A DNA stretch of 64,000 bases from Acidobacteriota bacterium (GCA_026393675.1 JAPKZQ010000003.1:1-64000); one strand, 5' to 3'. Positions 16,652-26,216 are shown, counted from the first letter of the stretch. The notes: generated from the sequence alone by a model not told the origin. Numbers and translations: made by a program.

Positions 16652-18834
16652 GACGCGGGCTCCGCGGGAACGGGAAGCTCGATCGTGAAGCGGCTGCCCG
16701 ATCCGGGGCTGCTGCGCACCACCACGCGGCCGCCGTGGGCCTCGGCGACGTGCTTCACGATGCTGAGGCCGATCCCGATGCCCTGCGTCTCGCGGCGCAA
16801 TTCGGACCCGCGTCGGTAGAACGGCTCGAAGATCCGCGTCTGCTCGTCGGCCGGAATGCCAGGGCCGTGGTCGGTCACAAAGAGGCGGACCCGGACCGGC
16901 CTTCGCGTGTCGCTGGTCGCCTCGTCGGCATCAACCTCGAGGCCGAGGAGCACGTCGGCGCCGGCCGGCGAGTGCTTGATCGCGTTGTCCACCAGGTTGA
17001 CAAGAGCCTGCTGGAGCGCCTCGCGATCGACGGACATCTGGGGCGGCTCGGCGTCGTCGGTGGCCGTCTGGCACACGAGGCTCACGTGTCGCTGCGCGGC
17101 GTACGGCCGCATCACATCGGCGGTCTGCACGACGAGCGCCGGAAGATCGGCCGGCTCGAACGAGTACTGGCGCCGCCCGCGATCGATCCGGGAGAAGTCC
17201 AGCAGGTTCTCGACAAGCGATGACAACCGCCTGCATTCCTGGCCGATGACGCGGAGGTATTCCTGCCGGCGCTCGCCCGGTTCGATGGTGCCTCGCTCCA
17301 GGCTTTCCGCCATCAGCGTGACCGAGGCGATCGGGGCGCGCAGTTCGTGCGACACGCTTGCCACGAAGTTGGACTTCATCTCGCCGAGACGGCGCTGCCG
17401 CTCGAAAGCCCGCCAAGCGCCGACAAGGCCGCCAAACGCGGCGAGCGTCGCTGTGAAGACCAGCCCGATGGCCATCCATAACCGTACCCTGTAGCTCGCG
17501 TACAACGCGTTGGCATCCGCCAGTTCGAGGATGACGGTGAAGGCGTGGCCTCCCGGCACACCGCTCAGCCGGACGGCGCCGCCCGGTGCCTGGGAGCGCA
17601 ACGGAATCGCCTGGGGCGCAATGCGAAACAGCTCACCGGCGAACGTGGATACCGCGTCGGAAGGCACGGCCAACGGCAGCGCAATCTGCCCAGATGCCGA
17701 AGCCAGTTCAACGGGATGTTCGGTGGCTGGCATCGCGCGGCCCACGCGCCAGGCGTGGTCCTCGAGCCGGATCGTCGCTGCCGCGTACTTCGGCACGTCG
17801 TCGCGGTCGGACGCCGCCGCCTGGAAGACGCGCTCCAACCGGCGCGCGGAAACCAGCGTGATCTGATAGGCGGAACGGCGGGGGACAGCGGTCCCTTCGT
17901 CGATTGCGACGAGTGGGTGTATGAGCGCCAACCACGCGCCGTTCCCTGTTTCGATCCATGCCGCCGTGGGGCGCACGGCGTCGATGCGCAATTGCCGCAG
18001 GAGATCGAGCGCAAGCTCGTTGGCCGCCCAGCGTCTGTTGATGCCGGCCATCGTCATGTTGCCGGCCGCGACACGGGTGGCGTCTTCGAGAATCAGTTTC
18101 GTCAGCAACGATGGGTGCTCGACGATTCGCCGTCTCAGATCCTGAAGCAGCACATCGGGCATCCCGCCGACACGCAGGTGCCTCAGGGCCAGCAGCAGCG
18201 CGAGGTCCGAGAGCGGCGTGCCCGATTCGCTCGCGATGCCGGCCGACCGGTTGGCGAGGTCCAGCAGCCGCTCGGTGGCTTTCGACAGGGTGTCCCGATT
18301 GACCTCCGCCCGAACCAGGATCCATTCCGCGTTGACTCGCGCAGCGCTCGACGCACCGGCCAGCGACGCCACCGCGCGACGAAGAGTCGCGAGATCCACA
18401 TCCGCGGGCACGTCGGCGACGACCCGCCACGCGCGAGCCTGGGAGGGGGTGAGATCGCGGAGCCAGTCTGGCGGCGAAAGCGCCGACAGATAGTCGAGCG
18501 GTACGCGAATCCGACCATCGACAACAAGACCGCAGAGTGGCCCGCCGTCGCCCGCATCCGCCGGCGGAGCCTGCGCCTCGATGTCGCCCCCCGAACAAGC
18601 GGAGGCCACGAGCGCGGCGAGTTGGCTTTCCGCACGCGCTCCCCAGCGACGCGCGAGATCAGTGGCCAGCACAGCAGCATTCCGCCGGGCGTCCTGTTCA
18701 ATCGATGCGCGATCCTGCCTCAGGGAGTACAACGCCGTCACCGACAGGATCACGACTGGAGGCACGATAAGCAGGATTTGCCACACGAATCTGGCGTCGT
18801 GCCGACGGCCTGGGATCGAGCGCGAGCGGACCAT
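16648..18834 (-). CDS. Membrane sensor histidine kinase
   Basis: A 728-residue kinase. A membrane segment at about 18-40 (VWQILLIVPPVVILSVTALYSL) and another near 460-480 (MAIGLVFTATLAAFGGLVGAW) frame a roughly 400-residue extracytoplasmic sensor with no recognised domain. The kinase core follows: FVASVSHELRAPIASVTLMAES (phospho-histidine), LVDNAIKHS (N box), DHGPGIPADEQTRIFEPFYRR and GIGLSIVKHVAEAHGG (G boxes). It is partnered with the overlapping response regulator. TATCCT (18842-18847) lies 7 nt before the ATG, so the operon is probably leaderless. Confidence 0.92.
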   Translation of the reverse strand: MVRSRSIPGRRHDARFVWQILLIVPPVVILSVTALYSLRQDRASIEQDARRNAAVLATDLARRWGARAESQLAALVASACSGGDIEAQAPPADAGDGGPLCGLVVDGRIRVPLDYLSALSPPDWLRDLTPSQARAWRVVADVPADVDLATLRRAVASLAGASSAARVNAEWILVRAEVNRDTLSKATERLLDLANRSAGIASESGTPLSDLALLLALRHLRVGGMPDVLLQDLRRRIVEHPSLLTKLILEDATRVAAGNMTMAGINRRWAANELALDLLRQLRIDAVRPTAAWIETGNGAWLALIHPLVAIDEGTAVPRRSAYQITLVSARRLERVFQAAASDRDDVPKYAAATIRLEDHAWRVGRAMPATEHPVELASASGQIALPLAVPSDAVSTFAGELFRIAPQAIPLRSQAPGGAVRLSGVPGGHAFTVILELADANALYASYRVRLWMAIGLVFTATLAAFGGLVGAWRAFERQRRLGEMKSNFVASVSHELRAPIASVTLMAESLERGTIEPGERRQEYLRVIGQECRRLSSLVENLLDFSRIDRGRRQYSFEPADLPALVVQTADVMRPYAAQRHVSLVCQTATDDAEPPQMSVDREALQQALVNLVDNAIKHSPAGADVLLGLEVDADEATSDTRRPVRVRLFVTDHGPGIPADEQTRIFEPFYRRGSELRRETQGIGIGLSIVKHVAEAHGGRVVVRSSPGSGSRFTIELPVPAEPAS

Positions 18835-18841
18835 CGAACGG

Positions 18842-18847
18842 AGGATA
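18842..18847 (-). promoter_or_regulatory. -10 box TATCCT of the sensor-regulator operon
   Basis: TATCCT lies 7 nt before the kinase ATG, consistent with transcription starting at the start codon. Confidence 0.5.
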
Positions 18848-18908
18848 GCACGCGGCAGCGGGGTCGCGACGAAGCGCGATGCGACCGCAAGGGCTGCCTA
18901 GGTGATCC

Positions 18909-19754
18909 CTATAAAGGCTGGTGGGTATTGGTAAGCAGGTAGCGGCCGTGCTGCCGATCCGCGTGGAGTTCGAAATCAACCACCTTGTACCCACGCGGGA
19001 GGTAGTGGTTGAAGATCTCCCGGGTGCCGAGGCGCCAGGCGTGGGCGAGGCCCGGATCGCCAGTCAACATCTCGGTGAATCCACCGGGAATCGCCACAGT
19101 CAGCCATGGCGCGTCCGCCCCGAGCGTCACGCCTCCACATCCGACCCATCGGCCGCGCGAGTTCAGGACGTTCACGAGCGGCGCGCGATCCCAGCTCTCT
19201 CTCCGTGACGCTGCGCCGCTGGCGGTCTCGTCGCGAGCGACAATCGCCTGCTCGACCCGTGGCGTGCGCATCCACCACTGCGCGATAAAACGGTCGGTTG
19301 GATTGCCCCGGTGTAGAACGCTGCTCGACTCGCCATAAACGTTCTCAACGTAGTCCTCGACGATCACGCCCAGGCGGCGAAAGTTGAGGTGGGCGTTGAC
19401 GGCCTGCAGCGGATCGTACGTCCACTCCATCAACTCGAGACCCATCTCGATCGCGACGCGGCGCTGTTCAAGCTTGAGCTCGCGGCCCACACCGGTGCCG
19501 CGGTACTCGGGCAGCACGCCCAGCATGTGCGACCACTGCGTGGGCCGGCCGTCCTTGATCCCGGCAATCGAATACACGAACGCCACCAGGGCGTCGCCGT
19601 CGAAGGCGCCGAGCAGGATGCCGCCGCGCTTCAGCGTGATTACGAACATCGGGATGCCGACCGCGTCCTCCGGATCGCCGTACCCCCAGATCTCGCCCTC
19701 CAGAGCCATCACCTGTCGAAACTCATCGAAGGTATGGAGGGAGCGGATCGTCAT
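18909..19754 (-). CDS. GNAT acetyltransferase (COG3375-like)
   Basis: A 281-residue protein. The N-terminal half has the GNAT fold, with the acetyl-CoA loop MLGVLPEYRGTGVGRELK near residues 85-100 and EWTYDPLQAVNAHLNFRRLGVIVEDYVENVYG after it. These blocks match the predicted acetyltransferases of COG3375, whose substrate is not established. The ATG at 19754 is chosen because in-frame sequence further upstream runs into repeat copy b. Confidence 0.8.
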   Translation of the reverse strand: MTIRSLHTFDEFRQVMALEGEIWGYGDPEDAVGIPMFVITLKRGGILLGAFDGDALVAFVYSIAGIKDGRPTQWSHMLGVLPEYRGTGVGRELKLEQRRVAIEMGLELMEWTYDPLQAVNAHLNFRRLGVIVEDYVENVYGESSSVLHRGNPTDRFIAQWWMRTPRVEQAIVARDETASGAASRRESWDRAPLVNVLNSRGRWVGCGGVTLGADAPWLTVAIPGGFTEMLTGDPGLAHAWRLGTREIFNHYLPRGYKVVDFELHADRQHGRYLLTNTHQPL

Positions 19755-19769
19755 GCCCGGATGTGGCGA

Positions 19770-19894
19770 CTGAGTCCTTCGATTCATGAATTCGGCAACG
19801 AATTAGTTCGCTCAGGACTTAGTGCTGAGCGAGCATGTTTCACCGGATCGCCTCGCAGCAACACGCTACCGTATTTGCGAGTCGAAGCATTCAG
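19770..19894 (+). repeat. Seven-copy hairpin element, copy b
   Basis: Left C-TGA-GTCCTTCGATTC, inner stem AATTCG-GCAA-CGAATT with a GNRA loop, middle AGGAC-TTA-GTGCT, right GCGAGTCGAAGCAT-TCA-G. The TCA triplet at 19891-19893 is exactly the TGA stop (minus strand) of the HAD gene. Confidence 0.9.
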
Positions 19895-20646
19895 CCATTC
19901 GACATCACTCCACGCGGGGATCCGGATCCGGGTCGAGACAGCACGAGATCCGGCAACTCCACCAGCGACTGGATCACCGGCACATCCTCGTAGCCCGGAC
20001 CGAGCGAGCGCTGGAGAGGGCTTGACAGGCCGTCGCCCGATCGGCGAACCAACACGGCGCGCATCCCGGCCCGGCGCGCGCCCTCGATGTCGTGTTTCAC
20101 GCTGTCGCCAACCATCACGGCGTCGCCAGGGGCGACATCAAGCGCGGTCAACGCCGCGTCGAAGATGGATCGATGGGGCTTGAGGAAGCCGTGCTCAGCT
20201 GACGACACCGCCGCCGAAATGAGGCCTCCGAGCGCAAAGTGCGCCGCGAATTCATCGAGCGGTCGCTGGGTGTTCGAGATGAGGCCGATCCGGAGCCCCG
20301 CATCCGCCAACCTCCTCAGCACCGGCTCGACGTCGTCGTACAGAAAGAAGTGATGGCACTCCGCCCATTCCTCGTAGATGTCACGCGCCGCATCCTGCGT
20401 GGCCGGGCCCGTGCCTCCCATGTGTTCGATGATGCTCCGCGTATAGTCGACGAACAGTTGCGCGTCGTAATTGTGTGCCTTGACTTCGTCGAGGATGGGC
20501 GCCGAATATGCGACCGCCGCACGGAAGCGCGACGGATCCACCCGCACGCCGTGCCGCGCGCAGAAGAACTCGTAGCCCTGGCCCTGGAGCGTTGGCCCCG
20601 GGTAGATCAGGGTGAAGTCGACGTCGAAGAAGACCGCGCGCGTCAT
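19891..20646 (-). CDS. HAD-family hydrolase
   Basis: A 251-residue haloacid-dehalogenase-type phosphatase. Motif I is FFDVDFTLIYPG (nucleophile DxD), motif II LISNTQRPL, and motif III/IV LKPHRSIFDAAL plus VMVGDSVKHDIEGARRAGM. The cap insertion between motifs I and II is helical, like phosphoglycolate-phosphatase or REG-2-like members. Substrate is unknown. The ATG at 20646 begins the conserved fold. TATAAT lies 18 nt upstream. The stop codon is provided by repeat copy b. Confidence 0.87.
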   Translation of the reverse strand: MTRAVFFDVDFTLIYPGPTLQGQGYEFFCARHGVRVDPSRFRAAVAYSAPILDEVKAHNYDAQLFVDYTRSIIEHMGGTGPATQDAARDIYEEWAECHHFFLYDDVEPVLRRLADAGLRIGLISNTQRPLDEFAAHFALGGLISAAVSSAEHGFLKPHRSIFDAALTALDVAPGDAVMVGDSVKHDIEGARRAGMRAVLVRRSGDGLSSPLQRSLGPGYEDVPVIQSLVELPDLVLSRPGSGSPRGVMSNG

Positions 20647-20708
20647 GTCGTCGGAACCGCGTTCATTATACGAGCAGAACGGGGACGGGCTAGAATACGG
20701 GATCAATC

Positions 20709-23537
20709 ATGTCCGACTGGAAAGCCACTCTCAATCTGCCCAAGACGGGCTTCCCGATGAAGGCCAACCTGCAGGCCACCGAGCCGCAGATGCTGGCGCA
20801 CTGGGACGCCATCGACCTCTACCGCAAGCTTCGCGACAAGCGCCGGGGCGCGCCGGTTTTCATCCTGCACGACGGCCCGCCGTACGCGAACGGCGATATC
20901 CACCTCGGCACCGCGCTCAACAAGACGCTCAAGGACATTGTCGTGCGGTCGCGCTCGATGATGGGCTTCGACTCGCCGTACGTCCCGGGATGGGACTGCC
21001 ACGGCCTGCCCATCGAGCTGAAGGTCGTCCGGGAGCTTGGCAAGCGGAAGGCGGAGATGAGCGTCGCCGACCTGCGCCGCGCGTGCCGCGAGTACGCGAC
21101 CAGGTTTGTCGGCATCCAGCGCGAGCAGTTCAAACGCCTCGGCGTGATGGGCGACTGGGACGATCCGTACTTGACGATGGACTTCCGCTACCAGGCGGCG
21201 ATCGTGCGGGCGCTCGGGCGGTTCGTCGAGCGGGGCATGGTCTACAAGGGCAAGAAGCCCGTGCACTGGTGCATTCACTGCCGCACGGCACTGGCCGAAG
21301 CCGAGGTGGAGTACGAGAACCACACCTCGCCGTCGATCTATGTCGAGTTCCAGCTCATGGACGAGTCGCGCGCGGAGCTTGGCTTGCGCGTGCCGGAGCT
21401 GAACAACCGCGCCGTGTCCGCGCTCATCTGGACGACCACGCCATGGACGATTCCGTCCAACCTCGCGCTGGCGTTCCACCCCGAGGCCATGTACGCCGCG
21501 TACCCGTTCGAAGGCCGGGTGGTCATCGTCGCCGAAGCGCTGGCTGATCAGCTGTCCAGCGAGCTGGGGCGGCCGTTTGTCCATCCGGTCGCGCGCATGC
21601 CAGGCACGGCGTTCGAGCACCTCCGGTTCCGGCATCCGCTCTACGATCGCGGGTCGCTCGGCGTGCTTGCTGAGTACGTCACGCTCGACACCGGCACGGG
21701 CGTGGTGCACACGGCACCGGGCCATGGCGCCGACGACTTCCGTACCGGCGTGCGGTATGGGATCGAGATCTACGCGCCGGTTGGCGGCGATGGCCGATTC
21801 CTCGCCGAGGTGGAGCGATTCGCCGGGCTCACCGTGTTCGAGGCCAACCCGGAAGTTGAGGATGCGCTTGCCGACGCGGGACGCCTCTGGAAGAAGGCGC
21901 GGTTCGATCACTCATACCCGCACTGCTGGCGCTGCCACAATCCCGTGATCTTCCTGGCGACCTCGCAGTGGTTCATTGGCATGGATGACACGGGACTGCG
22001 CGCCAGAGCGATCGCCGAGGTTGACGCCGTCCAGTGGTTCCCCGCCTGGGGCGGCGACCGCATGAAAGGCATGTTCGCGGGGAGGCCGGACTGGTGCATC
22101 TCCCGGCAGCGGTCATGGGGCGTCCCGATCCCCGCGGTCACCTGCAAGCAATGCGGCGTCGCGACGTTGACACCCGACCTGATCGAGCGTGCGGCGAAAG
22201 CGTTCGAACAGGATGGCGCCGAGGCTTGGTACGAACGCCCGATCGGCGACTTCGTGCCACCGGGGTTCGAGTGCCCGTCGTGCCACGCGACCGAATTCGA
22301 GCGTGAGCAGGACATCCTCGACGTCTGGTTCGACTCGGGTTCCAGCCACGAGGCCGTGCTCGCGGTCCATCCCGAACTGCGCTGGCCAGCCGACCTCTAC
22401 CTCGAGGGATCGGATCAGTACCGCGGCTGGTTCCAGAGTTCGCTGCTCGTCGGCCTGGGTACGCGCGATCACGCCCCGTACCGGCAGGTCCTCACGCACG
22501 GCATGGTGGTGACCGAAGAAGGCAGGAAGATGTCGAAGTCGCTCGGCAACGACATTCCGCCCGAGACGGTGATCAAGCAGAGCGGTGCCGAGATTCTGCG
22601 ACTGTGGGTTGCCAGCGTGGATTTCCGTGAAGAGGTCCGTTTCGGTCCGGAGATCCTCGCGCGCGTCGTCGAAGCGTACCGCAAGCTGCGCAACACGCTG
22701 CGCATCCTGGCGGCCAATCTCACCGATTTCAATCCGGCCACCGACGTAGTGCCGCCACCCGTCATGGACGAGGTCGATCGTTTTGCAATGGCGCGCTACG
22801 GCGAAGTGGCGACGGAGATTCGTGCCGCGTACGAGGCGTACGACTTCCCGGCGATCTTCCAGACGCTCAACGCCTTCATTTCGGTGGATTTGAGCGCCTT
22901 TTACGTGGACGTGTCCAAGGACCGGGTGTACACGCTGGCCGCCAACGCCCACGCGCGCCGATCGGCACAGACCGCAATGTTCGCGATCGCCGACGGGCTG
23001 GCGCGACTCGTCGCGCCAGTGTTGCCCGTGCTGGCGGAGGAATACTGGAAGCACCTGCCGGGCGAGCGCGAAGAATCGGTGCATCTGGCGGAGTTCCCCA
23101 GAGACGTCCATCTCTTCAGTGACGAGACGCTCGTCGCCCGATGGTCGCGCCTGCTCAAGGTGCGGGCGGCCGTCAACGTCGAGCTGGAGAAACTCCGGCA
23201 GTCGAAGGTCATCGGCCAATCGCTCGAAGCCGTGGTTCATCTCCATGGTGTCGGGCCGGTTCAGGAGTTGCTCACCAGCCATTGGGCGCACCTGCCAGCG
23301 CTCTTCATCACGTCGCAGGTCGACGACCAGACCACGGCACCTGTCACGGGCCAGGCGCCGCCGGATGGCTCGGTCTACGTCGAGGGCGAGGGCAGCGCGG
23401 TGCACATCGTCGCGTTCCGCGCGGCGGGCACCAAGTGCGATCGCTGCTGGCGGTACGTGCCGGCTGTCTCGAGCGCGCCGGGCCGTGAAGGCGTCTGCCC
23501 GCGGTGCGAGGACGCCCTGGGGACGTCCACCCGGTGA
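20709..23537 (+). CDS. ileS: Isoleucyl-tRNA synthetase
   Basis: A 942-residue class I synthetase charging tRNA-Ile. The HIGH-type motif reads HLGT at residues 65-68 in GPPYANGDIHLGTALNKTLKD. The editing domain has WTTTPWTIPSNLALAFHP and DTGTGVVHTAPGHG, and the KMSKS loop is GRKMSKSLGND near 605. A C-terminal zinc finger KCDRCWRY...CPRCED is present. The fourth HIGH position is Thr rather than His. TAGAAT (20691-20696) lies 12 nt upstream. lspA follows with a GTGA overlap. Confidence 0.96.
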   Translation: MSDWKATLNLPKTGFPMKANLQATEPQMLAHWDAIDLYRKLRDKRRGAPVFILHDGPPYANGDIHLGTALNKTLKDIVVRSRSMMGFDSPYVPGWDCHGLPIELKVVRELGKRKAEMSVADLRRACREYATRFVGIQREQFKRLGVMGDWDDPYLTMDFRYQAAIVRALGRFVERGMVYKGKKPVHWCIHCRTALAEAEVEYENHTSPSIYVEFQLMDESRAELGLRVPELNNRAVSALIWTTTPWTIPSNLALAFHPEAMYAAYPFEGRVVIVAEALADQLSSELGRPFVHPVARMPGTAFEHLRFRHPLYDRGSLGVLAEYVTLDTGTGVVHTAPGHGADDFRTGVRYGIEIYAPVGGDGRFLAEVERFAGLTVFEANPEVEDALADAGRLWKKARFDHSYPHCWRCHNPVIFLATSQWFIGMDDTGLRARAIAEVDAVQWFPAWGGDRMKGMFAGRPDWCISRQRSWGVPIPAVTCKQCGVATLTPDLIERAAKAFEQDGAEAWYERPIGDFVPPGFECPSCHATEFEREQDILDVWFDSGSSHEAVLAVHPELRWPADLYLEGSDQYRGWFQSSLLVGLGTRDHAPYRQVLTHGMVVTEEGRKMSKSLGNDIPPETVIKQSGAEILRLWVASVDFREEVRFGPEILARVVEAYRKLRNTLRILAANLTDFNPATDVVPPPVMDEVDRFAMARYGEVATEIRAAYEAYDFPAIFQTLNAFISVDLSAFYVDVSKDRVYTLAANAHARRSAQTAMFAIADGLARLVAPVLPVLAEEYWKHLPGEREESVHLAEFPRDVHLFSDETLVARWSRLLKVRAAVNVELEKLRQSKVIGQSLEAVVHLHGVGPVQELLTSHWAHLPALFITSQVDDQTTAPVTGQAPPDGSVYVEGEGSAVHIVAFRAAGTKCDRCWRYVPAVSSAPGREGVCPRCEDALGTSTR

Positions 23538-24064
23538 GCCCCGCCGCCCATTCCGTCGTCAGCACGGCGACCTTCCGACTTCACAGGCTTGAAGTCGCCG
23601 TGGCCGCCGGGATCGTGGTCGTCGACCAGATCACCAAGGCGCTGGTGCGCACGCATGTACCGCTTTACGACACCGTGCCGGTGGTCTCCGGGATCCTGAA
23701 TCTCACCCATGTCCGCAACTCGGGGGCGGCATTCGGGTTTTTCAATGCCGTGGATTTTCCGTACAAATCGGCCATCCTCGCGCTGGTCGCCACGGCGGCG
23801 TTCATCGGGATTGCCGTCTACGCGGCGCGCGCGTCCACCAACGAACGTCTGGCGCGGTTCGGTCTGGCGATGATCCTGGCGGGCGCCATCGGCAACCTCA
23901 TCGACCGGCTGGTCTTCGGCAGCGTGGTCGATTTCGTGGACGTGGTCTTCGGCTCCTGGCACTTCTGGACGTTCAACGTGGCGGATTCGGCGATCACGCT
24001 TGGCGTCATCGCGATGATGATCGATATGATGGGAACGGGCAGACATGTATCCACGACTTCTTGA
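23534..24064 (+). CDS. lspA: Lipoprotein signal peptidase
   Basis: LspA cleaves the signal peptide of diacylglyceryl-modified prolipoproteins. The 176-residue membrane protein has VVVDQITKALV, THVRNSGAAFGF, and the two catalytic aspartates in AGAIGNLIDRLVFGSVVDFVDV and FNVADSAITLG. The GTG at 23534 overlaps the ileS stop (GTGA), so coupling to ileS is likely. lgt overlaps its 3' end by 20 bp, making a lipoprotein-maturation pair. Confidence 0.93.
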   Translation: MSPAAHSVVSTATFRLHRLEVAVAAGIVVVDQITKALVRTHVPLYDTVPVVSGILNLTHVRNSGAAFGFFNAVDFPYKSAILALVATAAFIGIAVYAARASTNERLARFGLAMILAGAIGNLIDRLVFGSVVDFVDVVFGSWHFWTFNVADSAITLGVIAMMIDMMGTGRHVSTTS

Positions 24065-24872
24065 ACTCGGACCTCTGACCGTCTACAGCTACGGCGTGCT
24101 GCTGGCCGCCGCGTACCTGCTCGCGTTGTATTTCGCCGTGAGACGAGCGCGGCGTGCCGGCCTCGACGGCGACCGGGTGCTCGATCTCGGGATCTACATC
24201 ATCATCTCGGCGCTGGTCGGCGCCAAGGCGCTGCTCCTCATCGTCGATTTCGACTACTTCCGCCGGCAGCCGGCTGAATTGTGGACGCTCGCCCGATCGG
24301 GGGGTGTGTTCTATGGCGGGCTGGTGCTTGCGTTTTTCGTGGGTCTCTGGTACATGCGACGTCACCGGCTCCCGGTGTGGGCCACGGCCGACGCCATCGC
24401 GCCTGGCATCGCGCTCGGCCATGTCGTGGGCCGGATGGGGTGCGTGCTCGCCGGCTGCTGCTATGGCACACCGACGTCGCTGCCCTGGGGCATCACGTTC
24501 AGCGATCCGTTTGCGGCCGCCAACGTCGGCACACCGCTCCATGTGGCGCTGCACCCGACGCAGCTGTACGACGCGGCCGCGGAGTTCGTGATCCTGCTCC
24601 TGCTGCTCGCGACAGAACGGCGTGGGCGGAAGTTCAACGGCCGGACATTCTGGATCTACATCCTGCTCTACGCCGTCTCGCGATTCGTGATCGAGTTCTT
24701 CCGCGGTGATCCGCGCGGCTCGACGTTTGGGTGGTCGACCTCACAGGCGATTTCGATGGGGCTCGCACCGCTGGCGATCATCATGCTGGTGATCCTGGCG
24801 CGACTCCGGCCGAGCGAATCGGTTCCGGCGAAGACCCCGGCGGTTGGCACGCCTCGGAAACGCCATCGTTGA
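24045..24872 (+). CDS. lgt: Prolipoprotein diacylglyceryl transferase
   Basis: Lgt adds diacylglycerol to the lipobox cysteine, the step before LspA. The 275-residue membrane protein has YSYGVLLAAAYLLAL, GGVFYGGLVLAFF, the family signature GHVVGRMGCVLAGCCYGTPTS, HPTQLYDAAAEF and FVIEFFRGDPRG. The ribosome site gggaacgggcag lies within lspA. Confidence 0.95.
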   Translation: MYPRLLELGPLTVYSYGVLLAAAYLLALYFAVRRARRAGLDGDRVLDLGIYIIISALVGAKALLLIVDFDYFRRQPAELWTLARSGGVFYGGLVLAFFVGLWYMRRHRLPVWATADAIAPGIALGHVVGRMGCVLAGCCYGTPTSLPWGITFSDPFAAANVGTPLHVALHPTQLYDAAAEFVILLLLLATERRGRKFNGRTFWIYILLYAVSRFVIEFFRGDPRGSTFGWSTSQAISMGLAPLAIIMLVILARLRPSESVPAKTPAVGTPRKRHR

Positions 24873-24956
24873 AGCTGAGTTCGGAGACCCCTTGAGTTGA
24901 CGGTGGCTGTACGTCATTTTTGATGGAGCCCGGAGTCGCTTGGGCTGGGCGTTTTG

Positions 24957-25036
24957 CACTGGAGGCCGGGTCTTCCGCCTTCGCGTGAAGCTTCGGCGGA
25001 CCGCCGTAGCCTTGGCGGAGGCAGTCAGACCCGGCG
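24957..25036 (+). repeat. GGCC palindrome, copy 2, interrupted by a second palindrome
   Basis: The same frame as the element at 13317 (cactggaggccgggtcttc ... cagacccggcga), but about 50 bp are inserted at the loop. The insert has two hairpins, CCGCC...GGCGG with an aagctt-containing loop, and CCGCCgtagccttGGCGG. The latter recurs at 47522-47547. Confidence 0.75.
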
Positions 25037-25061
25037 ACAGAAGCGGCCTACCGCGAGGACT

Positions 25062-26021
25062 ATGCAGCATTTCGATCTCACCGTGGACGCCGAACAAGCC
25101 GGCCAGCGCCTCGACCAGTTCGTCGTGGCCCTCGTGCCAGGGCAGTCGCGTTCCCAGGTTCAGCGACTCATCAAGGAAGGCCAGATCCGCCTCGGCGAAA
25201 AATCGGTCCGCTCGAACCACCAGGTTCGAGCCGGCGATCTGGTGATCGTCGACGTTCCCGATCCGTCGCCCGCCACCCCTGTGCCGGAGGCCTTGCCGAT
25301 CGACGTGCTGTTTGAGGATAGCGACGTCATCGTCGTGAACAAGCCGGCGGGCATGGTGGTGCACCCGGCGCCAGGCCACGCGGCCGGCACGCTGGTGAAT
25401 GCGCTCCTGCACCACGTGAACGACTTGAGCGGGGTAGGCGGCGAGCTCAGGCCCGGCATCGTGCATCGCCTCGACAAGGGCACGTCGGGCGTGATGGTGG
25501 TCGCCAAGCACGACGCGGCCCACCAGGAGTTGTCGCGGCAGTTCCAGGACCGTGAGGTCGAAAAGGAATACGTGGCGCTCGTCTGGGGCGAGGTGCAGCA
25601 GGGCCGGCGCATTGACGCCGGCATCGGCCGCGACCCCAACGACCGCAAGAAGATGTCGGCGAAGGCCAAGCATGCACGCTCTGCGGTCACGCGGGTAACG
25701 AAGGCCCGGTTCCTGCGCGGCGTGTCGTACCTGCACGTCGCCATCGCGACGGGGCGGACGCATCAGATCCGCGTCCACCTGAGCGCGATTGGCCACCCGA
25801 TCGTGGCCGACTCCGTCTATGGCGGCGTGCGGCGACATGTCCCCCGTCATCTGCGGCCCGTGCTGCGACTCGATCGACCGTTCCTGCACGCGATGCGGCT
25901 GGCGTTCACCCACCCGTCCGACCCGAAGCGGCGGATGGAGTTCGTCGCACCTCTTCCCCAGGATTTGCAGGACGTACTCGATGACATCGTGGAGCGCTTC
26001 GAGGCGAGGATGGAAGACTAA
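25062..26021 (+). CDS. RluD-type 23S rRNA pseudouridine synthase
   Basis: A 319-residue protein with an N-terminal S4 RNA-binding domain (AGQRLDQFVVALVPGQSRSQVQRLIKEG) and an RsuA/RluA catalytic domain with GIVHRLDKGTSGVMVVAKHD, where the Asp is the nucleophile. GRTHQIRVHLSAIGHPI follows. RluD modifies positions 1911/1915/1917 of 23S rRNA in E. coli; RluC or RluA cannot be excluded. The ATG at 25062 follows gcgagga. The TAA stop is exactly the left triplet of repeat copy c. Confidence 0.9.
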   Translation: MQHFDLTVDAEQAGQRLDQFVVALVPGQSRSQVQRLIKEGQIRLGEKSVRSNHQVRAGDLVIVDVPDPSPATPVPEALPIDVLFEDSDVIVVNKPAGMVVHPAPGHAAGTLVNALLHHVNDLSGVGGELRPGIVHRLDKGTSGVMVVAKHDAAHQELSRQFQDREVEKEYVALVWGEVQQGRRIDAGIGRDPNDRKKMSAKAKHARSAVTRVTKARFLRGVSYLHVAIATGRTHQIRVHLSAIGHPIVADSVYGGVRRHVPRHLRPVLRLDRPFLHAMRLAFTHPSDPKRRMEFVAPLPQDLQDVLDDIVERFEARMED

Positions 26022-26142
26022 GTCCTTCGAAGAACAAATACGGCAACGTATTTGTGCCCTCAGGACTTAGTACTGAGAGAGCCACTGCGGCCCACGCGAT
26101 CGAAAGCGATACGGGGCCGTACTTGTGACTTGAAGCACTAAG
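26018..26142 (+). repeat. Seven-copy hairpin element, copy c
   Basis: Flanked by C-TAA-G on both sides. First stem ACAAATACG-GCAA-CGTATTTGT is a perfect 9-bp stem with a GNRA loop and differs in sequence from the other copies. Middle AGGAC-TTA-GTACT: TTA is the reverse complement of both flanking TAA triplets. The left TAA is the stop codon of the rluD-like gene. Confidence 0.92.
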
Positions 26143-26145
26143 TGC

Positions 26146-26175
26146 GGAGGCGCTCCGCACGGCAGGAGCGCCTCC
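26146..26175. repeat. 11-bp stem hairpin
   Basis: GGAGGCGCTCC and GGAGCGCCTCC are perfect inverted arms around an 8-nt loop, between the rluD-like gene and the convergent RCC1/HYR gene. It may act as a bidirectional block, but no T-run follows on either strand. Confidence 0.5.
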
Positions 26176-26216
26176 CCCTCTGCTTCACGATGCGGCGAGA
26201 TCTCCTCGCCCGATGG

